Shown here: positions 8,052 to 16,897 of the stretch, in pieces
How the letters are laid out: every line of letters begins with the position of its first letter
Numbering within the stretch: position 1 is the first letter of the stretch
Assembly: GCA_027311065.1 (NCBI GenBank)
Contig: DAICZP010000022.1
Span: forward strand, 1 to 43,112
Source: Thiomonas sp.
GTDB lineage: Bacteria; Pseudomonadota; Gammaproteobacteria; Burkholderiales; Burkholderiaceae_C
Length of the DNA: 43,112 nt
Direction of reading: 5' to 3'
Notes under the pieces: model-generated
Told to the model about the DNA's origin: nothing
Seen by the model: the letters and a program-made list of their open reading frames with translations, nothing else
Databases searched by the model: none
Made by a program: the position numbers and the translations under genes

Positions 8052-9410
8052 ATGCAACAAGAACTCTCCATCGATTCCCGAGCGCTGGCAGCGCGCTTCC
8101 CGCGCGACTTCACGTGGGGCGTAGCCACCAGTGCATTCCAGATCGAAGGCGCGACGCAACAGGACGGGCGCGGGGAATCGATCTGGGACGCGTTTTGCAG
8201 ACGCACCGGGGTGATTGCCGATGCCAGCAATGGGGATGTTGCCTGCGATCACTATCACCGTTGGCAGGATGATCTCGATCTGATTGCCGGGCTCGGCGTC
8301 AACGCTTATCGATTCTCTGTCGCCTGGCCGCGTGTGCAGCCGCTCGGGCAGGGCGCCTGGAACGCCGCCGGCCTTGCGTTTTACGACCGCCTGCTGGATG
8401 GATTGTTGCAGCGCGGCGTCGCCCCTCACCTGACACTCAACCATTGGGACTTGCCGCAGGCATTGCAGGAGCAGGGGGGCTGGGCAGCCCGTGATACCGT
8501 GCATCGATTCGTTGACTACGGGCTGGAGCTGGCGCGTCGCTTTGGTGACCGCCTGAGTTCGTTGACCACGCACAACGAGCCGTTCGTGCAGGCGGTGCTG
8601 GGCAACGAGACGGGAATCTTTGCGCCTGGAATCCATCATCGGCGCACGGCGATGCAGGTTGCCCACCATCTGCTTCTCAGCCATGGACTGGCGCTGCGGG
8701 CGCTTCGAGCCGAGGGTGTGGACTGCCGGCTTGGCATCGTGCTCAATCTGGCACCGGTCGAGGCCGCCAGCGATTCCGAGGCGGATCGCGCACGAGCGCG
8801 TCTCGAGGACGGACGCCTGGTGCGCTGGTACATCGATCCTCTGCTGCGTGGGAGTTACCCCGACGACGTCTGGATGGACCTGGGCGCGGACGTTCCGGAG
8901 ATACACGGAGATGACATGAAGATCATCTCCACGCCAATGGATTTCCTGGGCGTCAACTATTACTCGCGCAGCGTGGTCAATGCGGGTGGTGCGGTCGACC
9001 CGAAACAGCTTGGAGCCAAGGTGACGGACATGGGTTGGGAGGTGTACCCGGAAGGGTTGACCAAGTTGCTGTGCAGGCTTCACCGTGACTATTCGATCCC
9101 GGACCTGTACGTCACGGAGAACGGCGCTGCATTCCCTGACGAATGGCGCGACGGCGGCGTGCATGACGTGGAACGCAGAGACTACATCGCGCGGCACATT
9201 GCCGCGGCGGGGGCGGCCCTCGCTGCCGGCGTGCCTCTGAAGGGTTTCATGGTGTGGAGCCTGATGGACAACTTCGAGTGGGCCAGTGGCTACGCGAAGC
9301 GTTTCGGCATCGTGCATGTCGACTACGCGACCCAGCGTCGGACGCCGAAAGCCAGTGCGATCTGGTACCGTGACTTTCTGCTGGGCATGCGCCGACGCGA
9401 AGCAGCTTGA
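8052..9410 (+). CDS. GH1 beta-glucosidase, cytoplasmic
   Basis: A family GH1 beta-glucosidase of 452 aa, the normal length. The N-terminal GH1 signature is FTWGVATSAFQIEGA. The acid/base is E176 in TTHNEP and the nucleophile is E356 in YVTENG; the aglycone/-1 site segment WSLMDNFEWASGY is intact. There is no signal peptide, so it acts in the cytoplasm on imported beta-gluco-oligosaccharides and releases glucose. The start ATG 8052 has only a weak ribosome site. The enzyme probably handles 1,3- and perhaps 1,6- or 1,4-linked disaccharides; GH1 sequence alone does not fix the linkage. Confidence 0.95.
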   Translation: MQQELSIDSRALAARFPRDFTWGVATSAFQIEGATQQDGRGESIWDAFCRRTGVIADASNGDVACDHYHRWQDDLDLIAGLGVNAYRFSVAWPRVQPLGQGAWNAAGLAFYDRLLDGLLQRGVAPHLTLNHWDLPQALQEQGGWAARDTVHRFVDYGLELARRFGDRLSSLTTHNEPFVQAVLGNETGIFAPGIHHRRTAMQVAHHLLLSHGLALRALRAEGVDCRLGIVLNLAPVEAASDSEADRARARLEDGRLVRWYIDPLLRGSYPDDVWMDLGADVPEIHGDDMKIISTPMDFLGVNYYSRSVVNAGGAVDPKQLGAKVTDMGWEVYPEGLTKLLCRLHRDYSIPDLYVTENGAAFPDEWRDGGVHDVERRDYIARHIAAAGAALAAGVPLKGFMVWSLMDNFEWASGYAKRFGIVHVDYATQRRTPKASAIWYRDFLLGMRRREAA

Positions 9411-9426
9411 GGCGCCACGATCGATC

Positions 9427-10779
9427 ATGCTGCGAATTCATCGTACTGTCCGCGATACCGGTTTGAAGCACGCTGAAGCGTCGGGCCGCGTGGAACGGCC
9501 TGCTGAATCAGCCGACGCCGTCATCGTTGGTATCGATGCTGGGCGCCAGTTCCAGCGTATCGAAGGTTTCGGCGGCGCCTTCACCGAGTCCGCTGCGGTC
9601 AACTGGCTCGGTCTGTCGGCTGGCGCCCGCGATGATGTCCTGCGTGCTTACTTCGCATCGCCCGCGCAGGGCGGCCACGGCTACACCTTGTGCCGTATGC
9701 CCATGAACAGTTGCGATTTCGCCCTCGGCCACTACGCGCATGTGGAGCAAGAGGGCGACGTCGAGTTGCGCAGCTTCAACATGGAGCGCGATCGCGGGGC
9801 CCTGCTGGCGCTGGCGCTTGCGGCGGGACGCATCGCAGGAACTCCTCCGGGGGTACTGGTGTCGCCGTGGAGCCCGCCGGCATGGATGAAAGACAACGCG
9901 CGCATGCGCGGTGGCGGCCGGCTACTGCCCCAGTACCGTGAGGCCTGGGCTCGATGTTTCGTGCGATTCATCCAGGAGTGCCGCCGCGAGGGTCTACGTC
10001 TATGGGGCGTGACGGTACAAAATGAACCCATGGCGGCCCAGACCTGGGACTCCTGCCTGTATTCGGCGGAGGAGGAGCGCGATTTCATCGCGCAGTACCT
10101 CGGACCGGCTCTGCGCGACGCCGGACTCAGCGACGTACGCATTCTCGGATGGGACCATAACCGCGATCAGCTGGGCGAGCGCGCACGGGTTCTCTATGCG
10201 GATCCGGTCGCGCGGGGATTTTTGTGGGGCCTCGGTTTTCACTGGTACGGGGAGCCGATGTTCGAGAACGTGCATCGCGTGCATGAAGGGTGGCCCGAAA
10301 AAGGGCTGCTGCTCACCGAGGCATGCCAGGAGGGAGGGCCGCACCGGGACGATTGGGGTGTTGCCGAGCGCTATGGCCAATCACTGATCGCTGATCTCGG
10401 CCACGGCAGTTGCGGCTGGATCGATTGGAATTTGTTTTTGGATTTGCAGGGGGGGCCGAATCATGTCGGGAACTATTGCAGCGCGCCGATTCTCATCGAT
10501 GCGGGGCGGGACCAGTGGTTCGCGCAGCCCTCCTACCACTACATCGGGCATTTCTCGCGCCACATTGAACCCGGCTCGCGCAGGGTGTTCTGCGCGACCT
10601 CGAGCCATGCAATCCAGGCCACCGCTTTCAGGCGCCCGGACGGCGCATTGGTCGTGGTGGCAATGAACACGCACGAACACGCGCAGGCGCTGAGCCTGCG
10701 CATCGACTCGCACGCGCAAGCCGATGTGCTGCCCGCGCACTCCATCGCCACCTATGTCCGCGCCGTGGGGCCGGACTGA
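9427..10779 (+). CDS. GH30 family glucosidase/glucanase (probable beta-1,6- or beta-gluco-oligosaccharide hydrolase), cytoplasmic
   Basis: A 450-aa GH30 enzyme of the glucosylceramidase-like branch. Landmarks are GFGGAFTESAA near residue 47, SPWSPPAWMK near 146, acid/base E200 in TVQNEP and nucleophile E298 in LLTEAC, then a small beta-sandwich at the C-terminus. No signal peptide is present, so it acts inside the cell, next to the GH1 enzyme it follows by 16 nt. GH30 members of this kind hydrolyse beta-1,6-glucan or beta-glucosides. With GH81 and GH16 in the same operon, this suggests a 1,3-glucan with 1,6 branches as the natural food. An earlier in-frame ATG at 9286 lies inside the GH1 gene and was rejected. 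Confidence 0.9.
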   Translation: MLRIHRTVRDTGLKHAEASGRVERPAESADAVIVGIDAGRQFQRIEGFGGAFTESAAVNWLGLSAGARDDVLRAYFASPAQGGHGYTLCRMPMNSCDFALGHYAHVEQEGDVELRSFNMERDRGALLALALAAGRIAGTPPGVLVSPWSPPAWMKDNARMRGGGRLLPQYREAWARCFVRFIQECRREGLRLWGVTVQNEPMAAQTWDSCLYSAEEERDFIAQYLGPALRDAGLSDVRILGWDHNRDQLGERARVLYADPVARGFLWGLGFHWYGEPMFENVHRVHEGWPEKGLLLTEACQEGGPHRDDWGVAERYGQSLIADLGHGSCGWIDWNLFLDLQGGPNHVGNYCSAPILIDAGRDQWFAQPSYHYIGHFSRHIEPGSRRVFCATSSHAIQATAFRRPDGALVVVAMNTHEHAQALSLRIDSHAQADVLPAHSIATYVRAVGPD

Positions 10780-10816
10780 TCTTGCAGAGCGCGTCATGAC
10801 AACCAAGGAGACTATC

Positions 10817-12199
10817 TTGAACACTCGTATCGTGCTTGCCAGCATGCTCGGTGCGGCAACGCTGAGCGCGCATGCCGCCGACTTCGGACCGCTAAGCCTG
10901 ACTGGATTCGCCAAGGATGAGGTCGGTGTGGCCAACAACGTCGGTAGCGTTGCCAACAACACCAGCGCGCCTCCCGTGTGCTACGGCGATTCGAGAGAGG
11001 TACTGCCGTCTTCGGCAAAGTGCTTCCCGACCAGCCTCGGCACCGTGACCACGCCAACGCCCATGTACCAGCTCACGGGTGATCTCAAGCACGAGTTCGA
11101 CAATGGTCTGAGAGTCGATGCCGTGCTCACGAAGCGCTTGCGTAACGGTTCGAATGACATCGTCGGGCAGAACTGGTTCGAGAAATACGTGGGCTTGTCC
11201 TATCCATCCGTGGGCTCGCTCAAGGTCGGCACGCAGCTGGCGCGCGCCTGGTCGCGGCAGGACGGTTTCAGCTATCCGATTGGCCTGTCCACGGCATGGA
11301 GCGAGACCGGCGCCGGCTTTGGTCTGTTCCCGCAAGCCGTACGCTTGACGTCGCGGACTCTCAACTATTCCTTTGGCAAGCTGACCCTCGAGGCAACCTA
11401 CGCCACCAACAACAAATATGACCAATACACCGGACCCCAGGGTCCGGACCAGGCGTCGACACCGCAGATGCTTGAGCTGTTTGCGCAGTTTTCGAACCAC
11501 AACAACTTGATTGAATTCACGTTCGAAACCAGCCACGGTGCTGGGCAGTCGTCCTGGGGCAAGGCGCCGTTCGTGGGAGCATCGAACCTGCCCGTGCTCG
11601 GCCCGGGCGGGGCTGGTGGAAGCGCGACCAACATCTACAGTGAGTTGCCGCGTCAGAGCGTGGCCATCCTGGAGGGGGACCACTGGTTCACGCCCCAGTG
11701 GATGCTGACCTGGGGACTTCGACACAGCTACTGGTCGGGATCGGCCATTACCTGTGGCTTCACGAGCAATGTCGGCAACGGACAGTCCGGATGCCTGTAC
11801 CCGTCGCAAGGTTTCAACTATGCGAATGGGATGTACAGCGGCGTCTCCTACCAGCCCGGCTATTCAGCGTCGACGAACGACTTTCTGCTCGGCTTGAGTC
11901 ACTACCGCGGGCTTTGGACCTACACCGCCGGCATGGTCTATCTCGGACGTGCGCGCACCAGCAATCCGACGGAGTGGGGCCAGAGCAACTGGGCGGTGAT
12001 CACGAATCTGGGTGCATACCGCAAGTTGCCCGAGGTCTATCGCAACCTGAGCGTGTATGGCGGCTTCGGCTACGTGCGCTTTGGGCGGCTTGGTCCCGCA
12101 CCTTTGAGCATGCCGAGCAATACCCAGTTCTCCGGGATCAATTCGTGGGTGTCGCGCTCCGGCGAGACATTCACGCTTGGCGCGCTGGTGACCTTCTGA
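10817..12199 (+). CDS. Outer-membrane beta-barrel porin of the glucan operon
   Basis: The protein starts at TTG 10817, chosen because AAGGAG sits 6 nt upstream (10805-10810) and because the product then begins with a clean signal peptide ending SAHA-ADFG. An ATG at 10796 would place the ribosome site inside the gene. The mature part has many amphipathic beta strands with aromatic girdles (for example WFEKYVGLSY, TLEATYATNNKYDQY) and ends in ...TLGALVTF, the C-terminal Phe that outer-membrane barrels need for assembly. The size (460 aa) fits a 16- to 18-strand porin. By position it should admit gluco-oligosaccharides to the periplasm. I do not recognise a specific named family. Confidence 0.85.
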   Translation: MNTRIVLASMLGAATLSAHAADFGPLSLTGFAKDEVGVANNVGSVANNTSAPPVCYGDSREVLPSSAKCFPTSLGTVTTPTPMYQLTGDLKHEFDNGLRVDAVLTKRLRNGSNDIVGQNWFEKYVGLSYPSVGSLKVGTQLARAWSRQDGFSYPIGLSTAWSETGAGFGLFPQAVRLTSRTLNYSFGKLTLEATYATNNKYDQYTGPQGPDQASTPQMLELFAQFSNHNNLIEFTFETSHGAGQSSWGKAPFVGASNLPVLGPGGAGGSATNIYSELPRQSVAILEGDHWFTPQWMLTWGLRHSYWSGSAITCGFTSNVGNGQSGCLYPSQGFNYANGMYSGVSYQPGYSASTNDFLLGLSHYRGLWTYTAGMVYLGRARTSNPTEWGQSNWAVITNLGAYRKLPEVYRNLSVYGGFGYVRFGRLGPAPLSMPSNTQFSGINSWVSRSGETFTLGALVTF

Positions 12200-12219
12200 A
12201 GCCGGACAAGGACTGCACG

Positions 12220-14538
12220 ATGCCAACTATTTCAAAACTCATCGCCGGCGCCTCCGCGGCGCTGGTGATGCTGCCGGCGCTCGGTGCGACGGTCAATCCC
12301 AGGATCCCCGCCGGACTTGGCGGATACTTTGCCCAGCCCCACGCTGGCGGGCTGTTCTCGTCGGCGGGGCCCAAGCCGCCTCAGGCACCCTGGCGAACGC
12401 CGGCAATGCTGGCCCAGGCGGCACCAACGAATCAGTGGTATTCCTCGGTCATGTTCACCCGCTGGTCGGAGCCGCTCTTCGCCTTTCCGGTGAGTTACCA
12501 GGCCGTGGCTTCGGGTTGGGAGGTGGGCGTACCCACACAGTCCATCCACTCCGCGGCCGACGGGTTCCGCGAAGTTGTATGGCCTCACCATGCCGATCTG
12601 ACGGTGCGTCCCGACTTCAAGCCCGAGTCCGCATTGCTCGCGGGGCATGGTGACTGGAGCGTGACGGTGTCGATGCCAGGCCAGGGTCACAAATTCCTTG
12701 CCACCGCCGTGCAGGGGTCTCCATTCAGTTATTACCAGACCGACGGCAAGGACGTCACGCTCGAACTGGCCGCAGCGGCTCAGCAGCACACTGACATGTC
12801 CGGTCGCGCTGGCGAGGTGTTCACCGTCAACGGCCAGCCGTGGGCGGTCTATGGACCCGAGGGCGGACACGTGGAGTGGGTGTCGGCGACCGAACTCAAG
12901 CTGGACCTGCCTCCGGGGAAGGGTTATTTCTCGATCGCTGCCTTGCCTGACACCAACGCCACGACCTTGCAGCAATTCGCCCGGCATGCCTACGCATTCG
13001 TGACCGACACGCGTGTGCATTGGCACTACGACCAGGCGGCGAGCCAGGTCGACACCGACTACACCTACACCACACAGCCCATGCAGGGCGGGCAGCAGGT
13101 GCCGCTTGTGGGTCTGTTGCCGAACCTGTGGTGGGGCCAGCACATTCCGGGTCTTTCGCAACAGGGCTATGCCAGCGTGCGAGGCCGCGTCAGACTTCTG
13201 GCCGCGAACCACTTTCAGACCCGCCTCAATTACGAGGGTATCGTTCCCTACTGGCCCGCATTGGCCGCGAATGCCGGCGGCAGCAGGGTCGATGCTCTGC
13301 TGGGCGGCGACGTCGCGAAAATGTCCTCGGCCTTTGGCACACAGAGCCAGGGAACCTACTGGATCGGCAAGGGGCTCGGGCGCGCGGCGCAACTGATGAA
13401 TATCGGTGAGGTGCAGGGCCGGACGGGCGACGCGAAAGCGCTGGAAGAAATGATCAAGCGCCATTTCCGCCGGTTTTTTTCGGGCACGAACGCAAACAGC
13501 TACTTTGTCGTCGACCGTTCGCTCGGAACGACGGTTGGTTATCCGTCCGAGTACGGCAGCGTGAGCCATATGAACGATCATCATTTCCACTACGGCTACT
13601 GGATCCTGGCCGCAGCCCAACTGGCACTGCGGGATCCGCACTGGGCCGACAAGGATCAATGGGGTTCGATGGTCGATTTGCTGGTCGACGACATTGCGAC
13701 GGATCACCATGGTCTCGCAAGCTATCCATTTTTGCGCAACTTCGACCCCTATGAAGGGCACTCGTGGGCCAGCGGAGACGCGATGATGGCGGACGGCAAT
13801 AACCAGGAGTCGTCATCAGAGGCAGTCAACGCGTGGGCCGGACTCATTTTCTGGGGGGCTGCGACCGGCGACACCCGGCTGCGCGATCTCGGGATCTACC
13901 TCTACACCACCGAGGTGCATTCGATCGACATGTACTGGTTCGATCTTCACCATGTGGTGTTCGCTCCCGCCTATCGGCGCGGGCTGGCGGCACAGGTTTT
14001 CGGCGACAAGTACTCCTACAACACGTGGTGGACCCAGAATCCAAGGGAGGTGCAGGGGATCAATCTGTTGCCCCTGACGACCGCATCGACCTATCTCGGA
14101 CGTGATCCGCGGTACGTCGAGTCTTTCTTCGACAACATGAAGACCATGAGCGAGCGCTATGCCAAGGCGGGAATGTCAGACGGCACGCCGTCTGACATCT
14201 GGCAGGATGTATTCGCCGAGTACCGTGCGCTGGCTGATCCGGCCCAGGCCATGGCCGACTGGAACTCGCAGGGCTCGACCGAGGACGGTGACAGTCGGAC
14301 CCACGCCTACTACTGGATCCGCAGCATGCAGGCCATGGGCCGTCCGGATTTCGACATCCACGCCGATACTCCGCTATACGCGGTGTTCAAAACGCCTGCC
14401 GGTGTCGTCACGCATCTGGCCTGCAACCCGGGCGCACAGCCCTTGCAGGTGCACTTCAGCGACGGCGCAAGCCTGGTTGTCGCCCCCCATGACCTCGGCG
14501 TCGCGCGCTCTCAAACGGGCACCGGCTCCGCACAGTGA
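12220..14538 (+). CDS. GH81 endo-1,3-beta-glucanase, secreted
   Basis: A family GH81 endo-beta-1,3-glucanase (laminarinase), 772 aa including a signal peptide (residues ~1-22, ending PALGA). Hallmark segments are NDHHFHYGYW near residue 452, with D453 as likely acid, and EGHSWASG followed by NNQESSSEAVNAW, with E530/E534 as likely base region. These match the established GH81 active-site layout. ATG 12220 has an AAGGA site and lies 21 nt after the porin stop. It would cut beta-1,3-glucan such as laminarin, curdlan or fungal wall glucan in the periplasm or outside the cell. No carbohydrate-binding module is attached. Confidence 0.95.
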   Translation: MPTISKLIAGASAALVMLPALGATVNPRIPAGLGGYFAQPHAGGLFSSAGPKPPQAPWRTPAMLAQAAPTNQWYSSVMFTRWSEPLFAFPVSYQAVASGWEVGVPTQSIHSAADGFREVVWPHHADLTVRPDFKPESALLAGHGDWSVTVSMPGQGHKFLATAVQGSPFSYYQTDGKDVTLELAAAAQQHTDMSGRAGEVFTVNGQPWAVYGPEGGHVEWVSATELKLDLPPGKGYFSIAALPDTNATTLQQFARHAYAFVTDTRVHWHYDQAASQVDTDYTYTTQPMQGGQQVPLVGLLPNLWWGQHIPGLSQQGYASVRGRVRLLAANHFQTRLNYEGIVPYWPALAANAGGSRVDALLGGDVAKMSSAFGTQSQGTYWIGKGLGRAAQLMNIGEVQGRTGDAKALEEMIKRHFRRFFSGTNANSYFVVDRSLGTTVGYPSEYGSVSHMNDHHFHYGYWILAAAQLALRDPHWADKDQWGSMVDLLVDDIATDHHGLASYPFLRNFDPYEGHSWASGDAMMADGNNQESSSEAVNAWAGLIFWGAATGDTRLRDLGIYLYTTEVHSIDMYWFDLHHVVFAPAYRRGLAAQVFGDKYSYNTWWTQNPREVQGINLLPLTTASTYLGRDPRYVESFFDNMKTMSERYAKAGMSDGTPSDIWQDVFAEYRALADPAQAMADWNSQGSTEDGDSRTHAYYWIRSMQAMGRPDFDIHADTPLYAVFKTPAGVVTHLACNPGAQPLQVHFSDGASLVVAPHDLGVARSQTGTGSAQ

Positions 14539-14577
14539 TTCGAAGCCGACGCATCGAACAATCCAAGGAACTGCATC

Positions 14578-15606
14578 ATGCATAAAACCCTCATCGCGCT
14601 TGCCCTCGCCACCACGCTGCTGGCCGGATGCGGCTCGGGCTCGATCTCCTCGCTCAACAGCGCACCAAGTACCTCCGCCAGCCAGCCAGCCGGAGCGGCC
14701 GCGACGCTGGCCTCGGCCTACAAGACCACCGTGTGGCAGGACAATTTCGCCAACGATCCCACTGGCACGCCAAGCAGCGCATACTGGGCCGCCGAAACCG
14801 GCAACGGCGCCGAGTACGGGAATCGTGGCTGGGGCAACAACGAGGCGGAGTACTACCTGCCGAGCAACGCCACCGTCTCCGGCGGTTACCTCGATCTGCA
14901 CGGGCATGCTGACCCCAGCGTCCTCAACGACGCTTGCGGTGTGAGCAGCGGGAATTGCCTGTTCTCGTCCGCGAAATTGACCTCGGTTCAGACCGTTGAC
15001 CTCAGCAAGCCCGGATTCCTCGAGATCAAGGCGTCGTTGCCGACTTCCACCGGATCGTGGCCGGCGCTTTGGCTGCTGCCCGGTACCAGTCCGGGATCGA
15101 CTTTCCCGCCGAGCACCGCGCAGCTTGCGACCCAGCCGACGTGGCCGATTGGCGGTGAAATTGATATCGCCGAGTGGTTCGGTACGTACTTCTCGGGCCA
15201 GAATTCGACCGTGCAGAGCACGTTGCACCTTCCGTCTGGAACTCCGAACCCCAACTACACGGACTCTTACGAGTACCAGCAAACCACGCTGAGCAGCCCC
15301 ATCGCTGGCAACTTCCATCTTTACCAGCTCGCATGGACCCCGGGGCAGATCCAGTTTGCCGTGGATGATCAGGTGGTCATGACCTGTACCCAGAGCACCA
15401 TGCGCTGCACGCCGACCGTGGCCGGACTTGCACCCTATCCGGCTTCATCGCTGTGGCCGTATGGCACCACCTACAAGAGCTACTACCTGATCATGAATCT
15501 GGCGATCGGTGGCAATCTTGGCGCACCGCACCAGGACAACACCCAGGTTCCCGCCAACTACGACCAGACCATGAATGTCGCCTACGTGCGCTACATGACG
15601 CCATGA
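14578..15606 (+). CDS. GH16 beta-glucanase lipoprotein (laminarinase-like)
   Basis: A 342-aa GH16 family enzyme with lipoprotein signal (lipobox LLAGC, Cys 18) followed by a Ser/Ala-rich linker of ~30 residues. The catalytic signature GEIDIAEW gives E194 (nucleophile), D196 and E199 (acid/base). WGNNEAEYY near residue 85 and WPALWLLPG before the active site are typical of 1,3(4)-beta-glucanases of the laminarinase branch. The anchor suggests a location on the outer membrane or in the periplasm, where it works with the GH81 enzyme 39 nt upstream. It lies directly before the ATPase gene in the same operon. Confidence 0.95.
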   Translation: MHKTLIALALATTLLAGCGSGSISSLNSAPSTSASQPAGAAATLASAYKTTVWQDNFANDPTGTPSSAYWAAETGNGAEYGNRGWGNNEAEYYLPSNATVSGGYLDLHGHADPSVLNDACGVSSGNCLFSSAKLTSVQTVDLSKPGFLEIKASLPTSTGSWPALWLLPGTSPGSTFPPSTAQLATQPTWPIGGEIDIAEWFGTYFSGQNSTVQSTLHLPSGTPNPNYTDSYEYQQTTLSSPIAGNFHLYQLAWTPGQIQFAVDDQVVMTCTQSTMRCTPTVAGLAPYPASSLWPYGTTYKSYYLIMNLAIGGNLGAPHQDNTQVPANYDQTMNVAYVRYMTP

Positions 15607-15628
15607 GACTTTTGACGATCCGTGCATC

Positions 15629-16693
15629 ATGAGTTCGGTGCAATTGCTGGGCCTGCGCAAGATCTATGCGGATCGCGTGGTCATCGACGACATCGACCTC
15701 GAAGTGCGCAGCGGCGAGTTCATGGTGTTCGTGGGCCCGTCCGGCTGCGGCAAGACCACGACGCTGCGCATGATTGCCGGGTTGGAGTCGATCACTGCGG
15801 GCGAGCTGCGCATCGACGGGGTGCGTGCGAATGCGTTACGGCCGGCTGATCGGGGCGCAGCGATGGTCTTTCAGAGCTATGCCCTGTACCCGCACATGAC
15901 CATTGCTGAGAACATGGGGTTCAGCCTTCGAATGTCGGGCGTCGGGCGCGCACGGCGACGTGAAGTCGTCGAGCGCGTCGCACGCACCTTGCGCATCGAA
16001 CACCAGCTCGAACGCTACCCGCGTCAGCTCTCGGGGGGCGAGCGTCAGCGTGTCGCCATTGGACGCGCCATCGTGCGGCACCCCAAAGTGTTTCTGTTCG
16101 ACGAGCCCTTGTCCAACCTTGATGCCGAGTTGCGCGTGAGCATGCGCCTGGAGCTGTCCCGGCTGCACCGGGAGCTGGACGCAACCATGATCTACGTCAC
16201 CCATGATCAGGTCGAGGCCATGACCTTGGGCGACCGCATCGCGGTGTTTCGAGACGGCCGTATCGAGCAGGTCGGCGAACCCATGCACCTCTACGAGCGA
16301 CCGTGCTCGGAGTTCGTTGCCGGCTTCCTCGGTGCGCCGCGCATGAACATGCTCGATCGGCCTGGCACCGGGGCGACTCCCGCGCATGTCAAATTGTGGA
16401 CCGCACTTGGTGGGGAGGCCATCGAAGGGGCCATGCGCCTGGGGGTGCGCGCGGAGCACTTGCAGGTTCATGAAGCAGGCTATGGGGAGGCATGCGGACT
16501 GCTCGAGTTCGTCGAGCATCTTGGTGGCTTGTCGCTGCTGCATGTCCGCCTGGACGGTCTGGATTGCGTCTGGATTGCGCAGGGCCTCGGCTCCGAAAAT
16601 GCATCCAGGACGCGTGGACATCGTCTTGGTCTGCGCGCGCTGCCAGGGCGTGTGCATGCGTTTGATGCGGCGGGCCGCAACGTGCGGGCCTGA
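15629..16693 (+). CDS. ABC sugar transporter ATPase (MalK/UgpC/MsmK type)
   Basis: The energising subunit for the permeases at 6144-7963. Motifs in order: Walker A GPSGCGKTT (residues 36-44), Q-loop Q82, signature LSGGE (134-138), Walker B VFLFDEP (D158, E159), switch His192 in YVTHD. The C-terminal ~110 residues form an OB/TOBE regulatory domain as in CUT1 ATPases; 354 aa is the usual length. It follows the GH16 gene by 22 nt and is the last gene of the operon. It is separated from its permeases by five enzyme and porin genes, an uncommon but workable order. Confidence 0.95.
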   Translation: MSSVQLLGLRKIYADRVVIDDIDLEVRSGEFMVFVGPSGCGKTTTLRMIAGLESITAGELRIDGVRANALRPADRGAAMVFQSYALYPHMTIAENMGFSLRMSGVGRARRREVVERVARTLRIEHQLERYPRQLSGGERQRVAIGRAIVRHPKVFLFDEPLSNLDAELRVSMRLELSRLHRELDATMIYVTHDQVEAMTLGDRIAVFRDGRIEQVGEPMHLYERPCSEFVAGFLGAPRMNMLDRPGTGATPAHVKLWTALGGEAIEGAMRLGVRAEHLQVHEAGYGEACGLLEFVEHLGGLSLLHVRLDGLDCVWIAQGLGSENASRTRGHRLGLRALPGRVHAFDAAGRNVRA

Positions 16694-16757
16694 CGCGCCG
16701 ATCGCACCCGCGACGAAGGCCGGGAAAGTCCTAGGCCCGCGTGCAGATCACTGCCGC

Positions 16758-16780
16758 TATGCTTTGTGAAAGCGCTTTCA
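16758..16780 (+). promoter_or_regulatory. Promoter -10 with LacI-family operator, copy 3
   Basis: TGAAAGCGCTTTCA (16767-16780) is a perfect palindrome. A -10-like TATGCT (16758-16763) ends 4 nt before the TGAAA core, exactly as at the 4762 site; no good -35 was found. It lies ~120 bp upstream of the symporter gene. Confidence 0.75.
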
Positions 16781-16897
16781 GATCATTCATGGTCTGCTTC
16801 CGGATTTCGCGGATGAGCGATGGTGACTTTGACGGTGGGCTGCGGCGCGGACGTGCGGCAGCTTCGCAGAATGCGGCTCGGTTGAGGGGTGTGGTGC

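Noticed and set aside
8037-9428. 463-codon open frame on the minus strand
   Set aside because: Antisense to the GH1 gene with intact catalytic motifs.
12232-13761. 509-codon open frame on the minus strand
   Set aside because: Antisense to the GH81 gene, no signal, domain or ribosome site.
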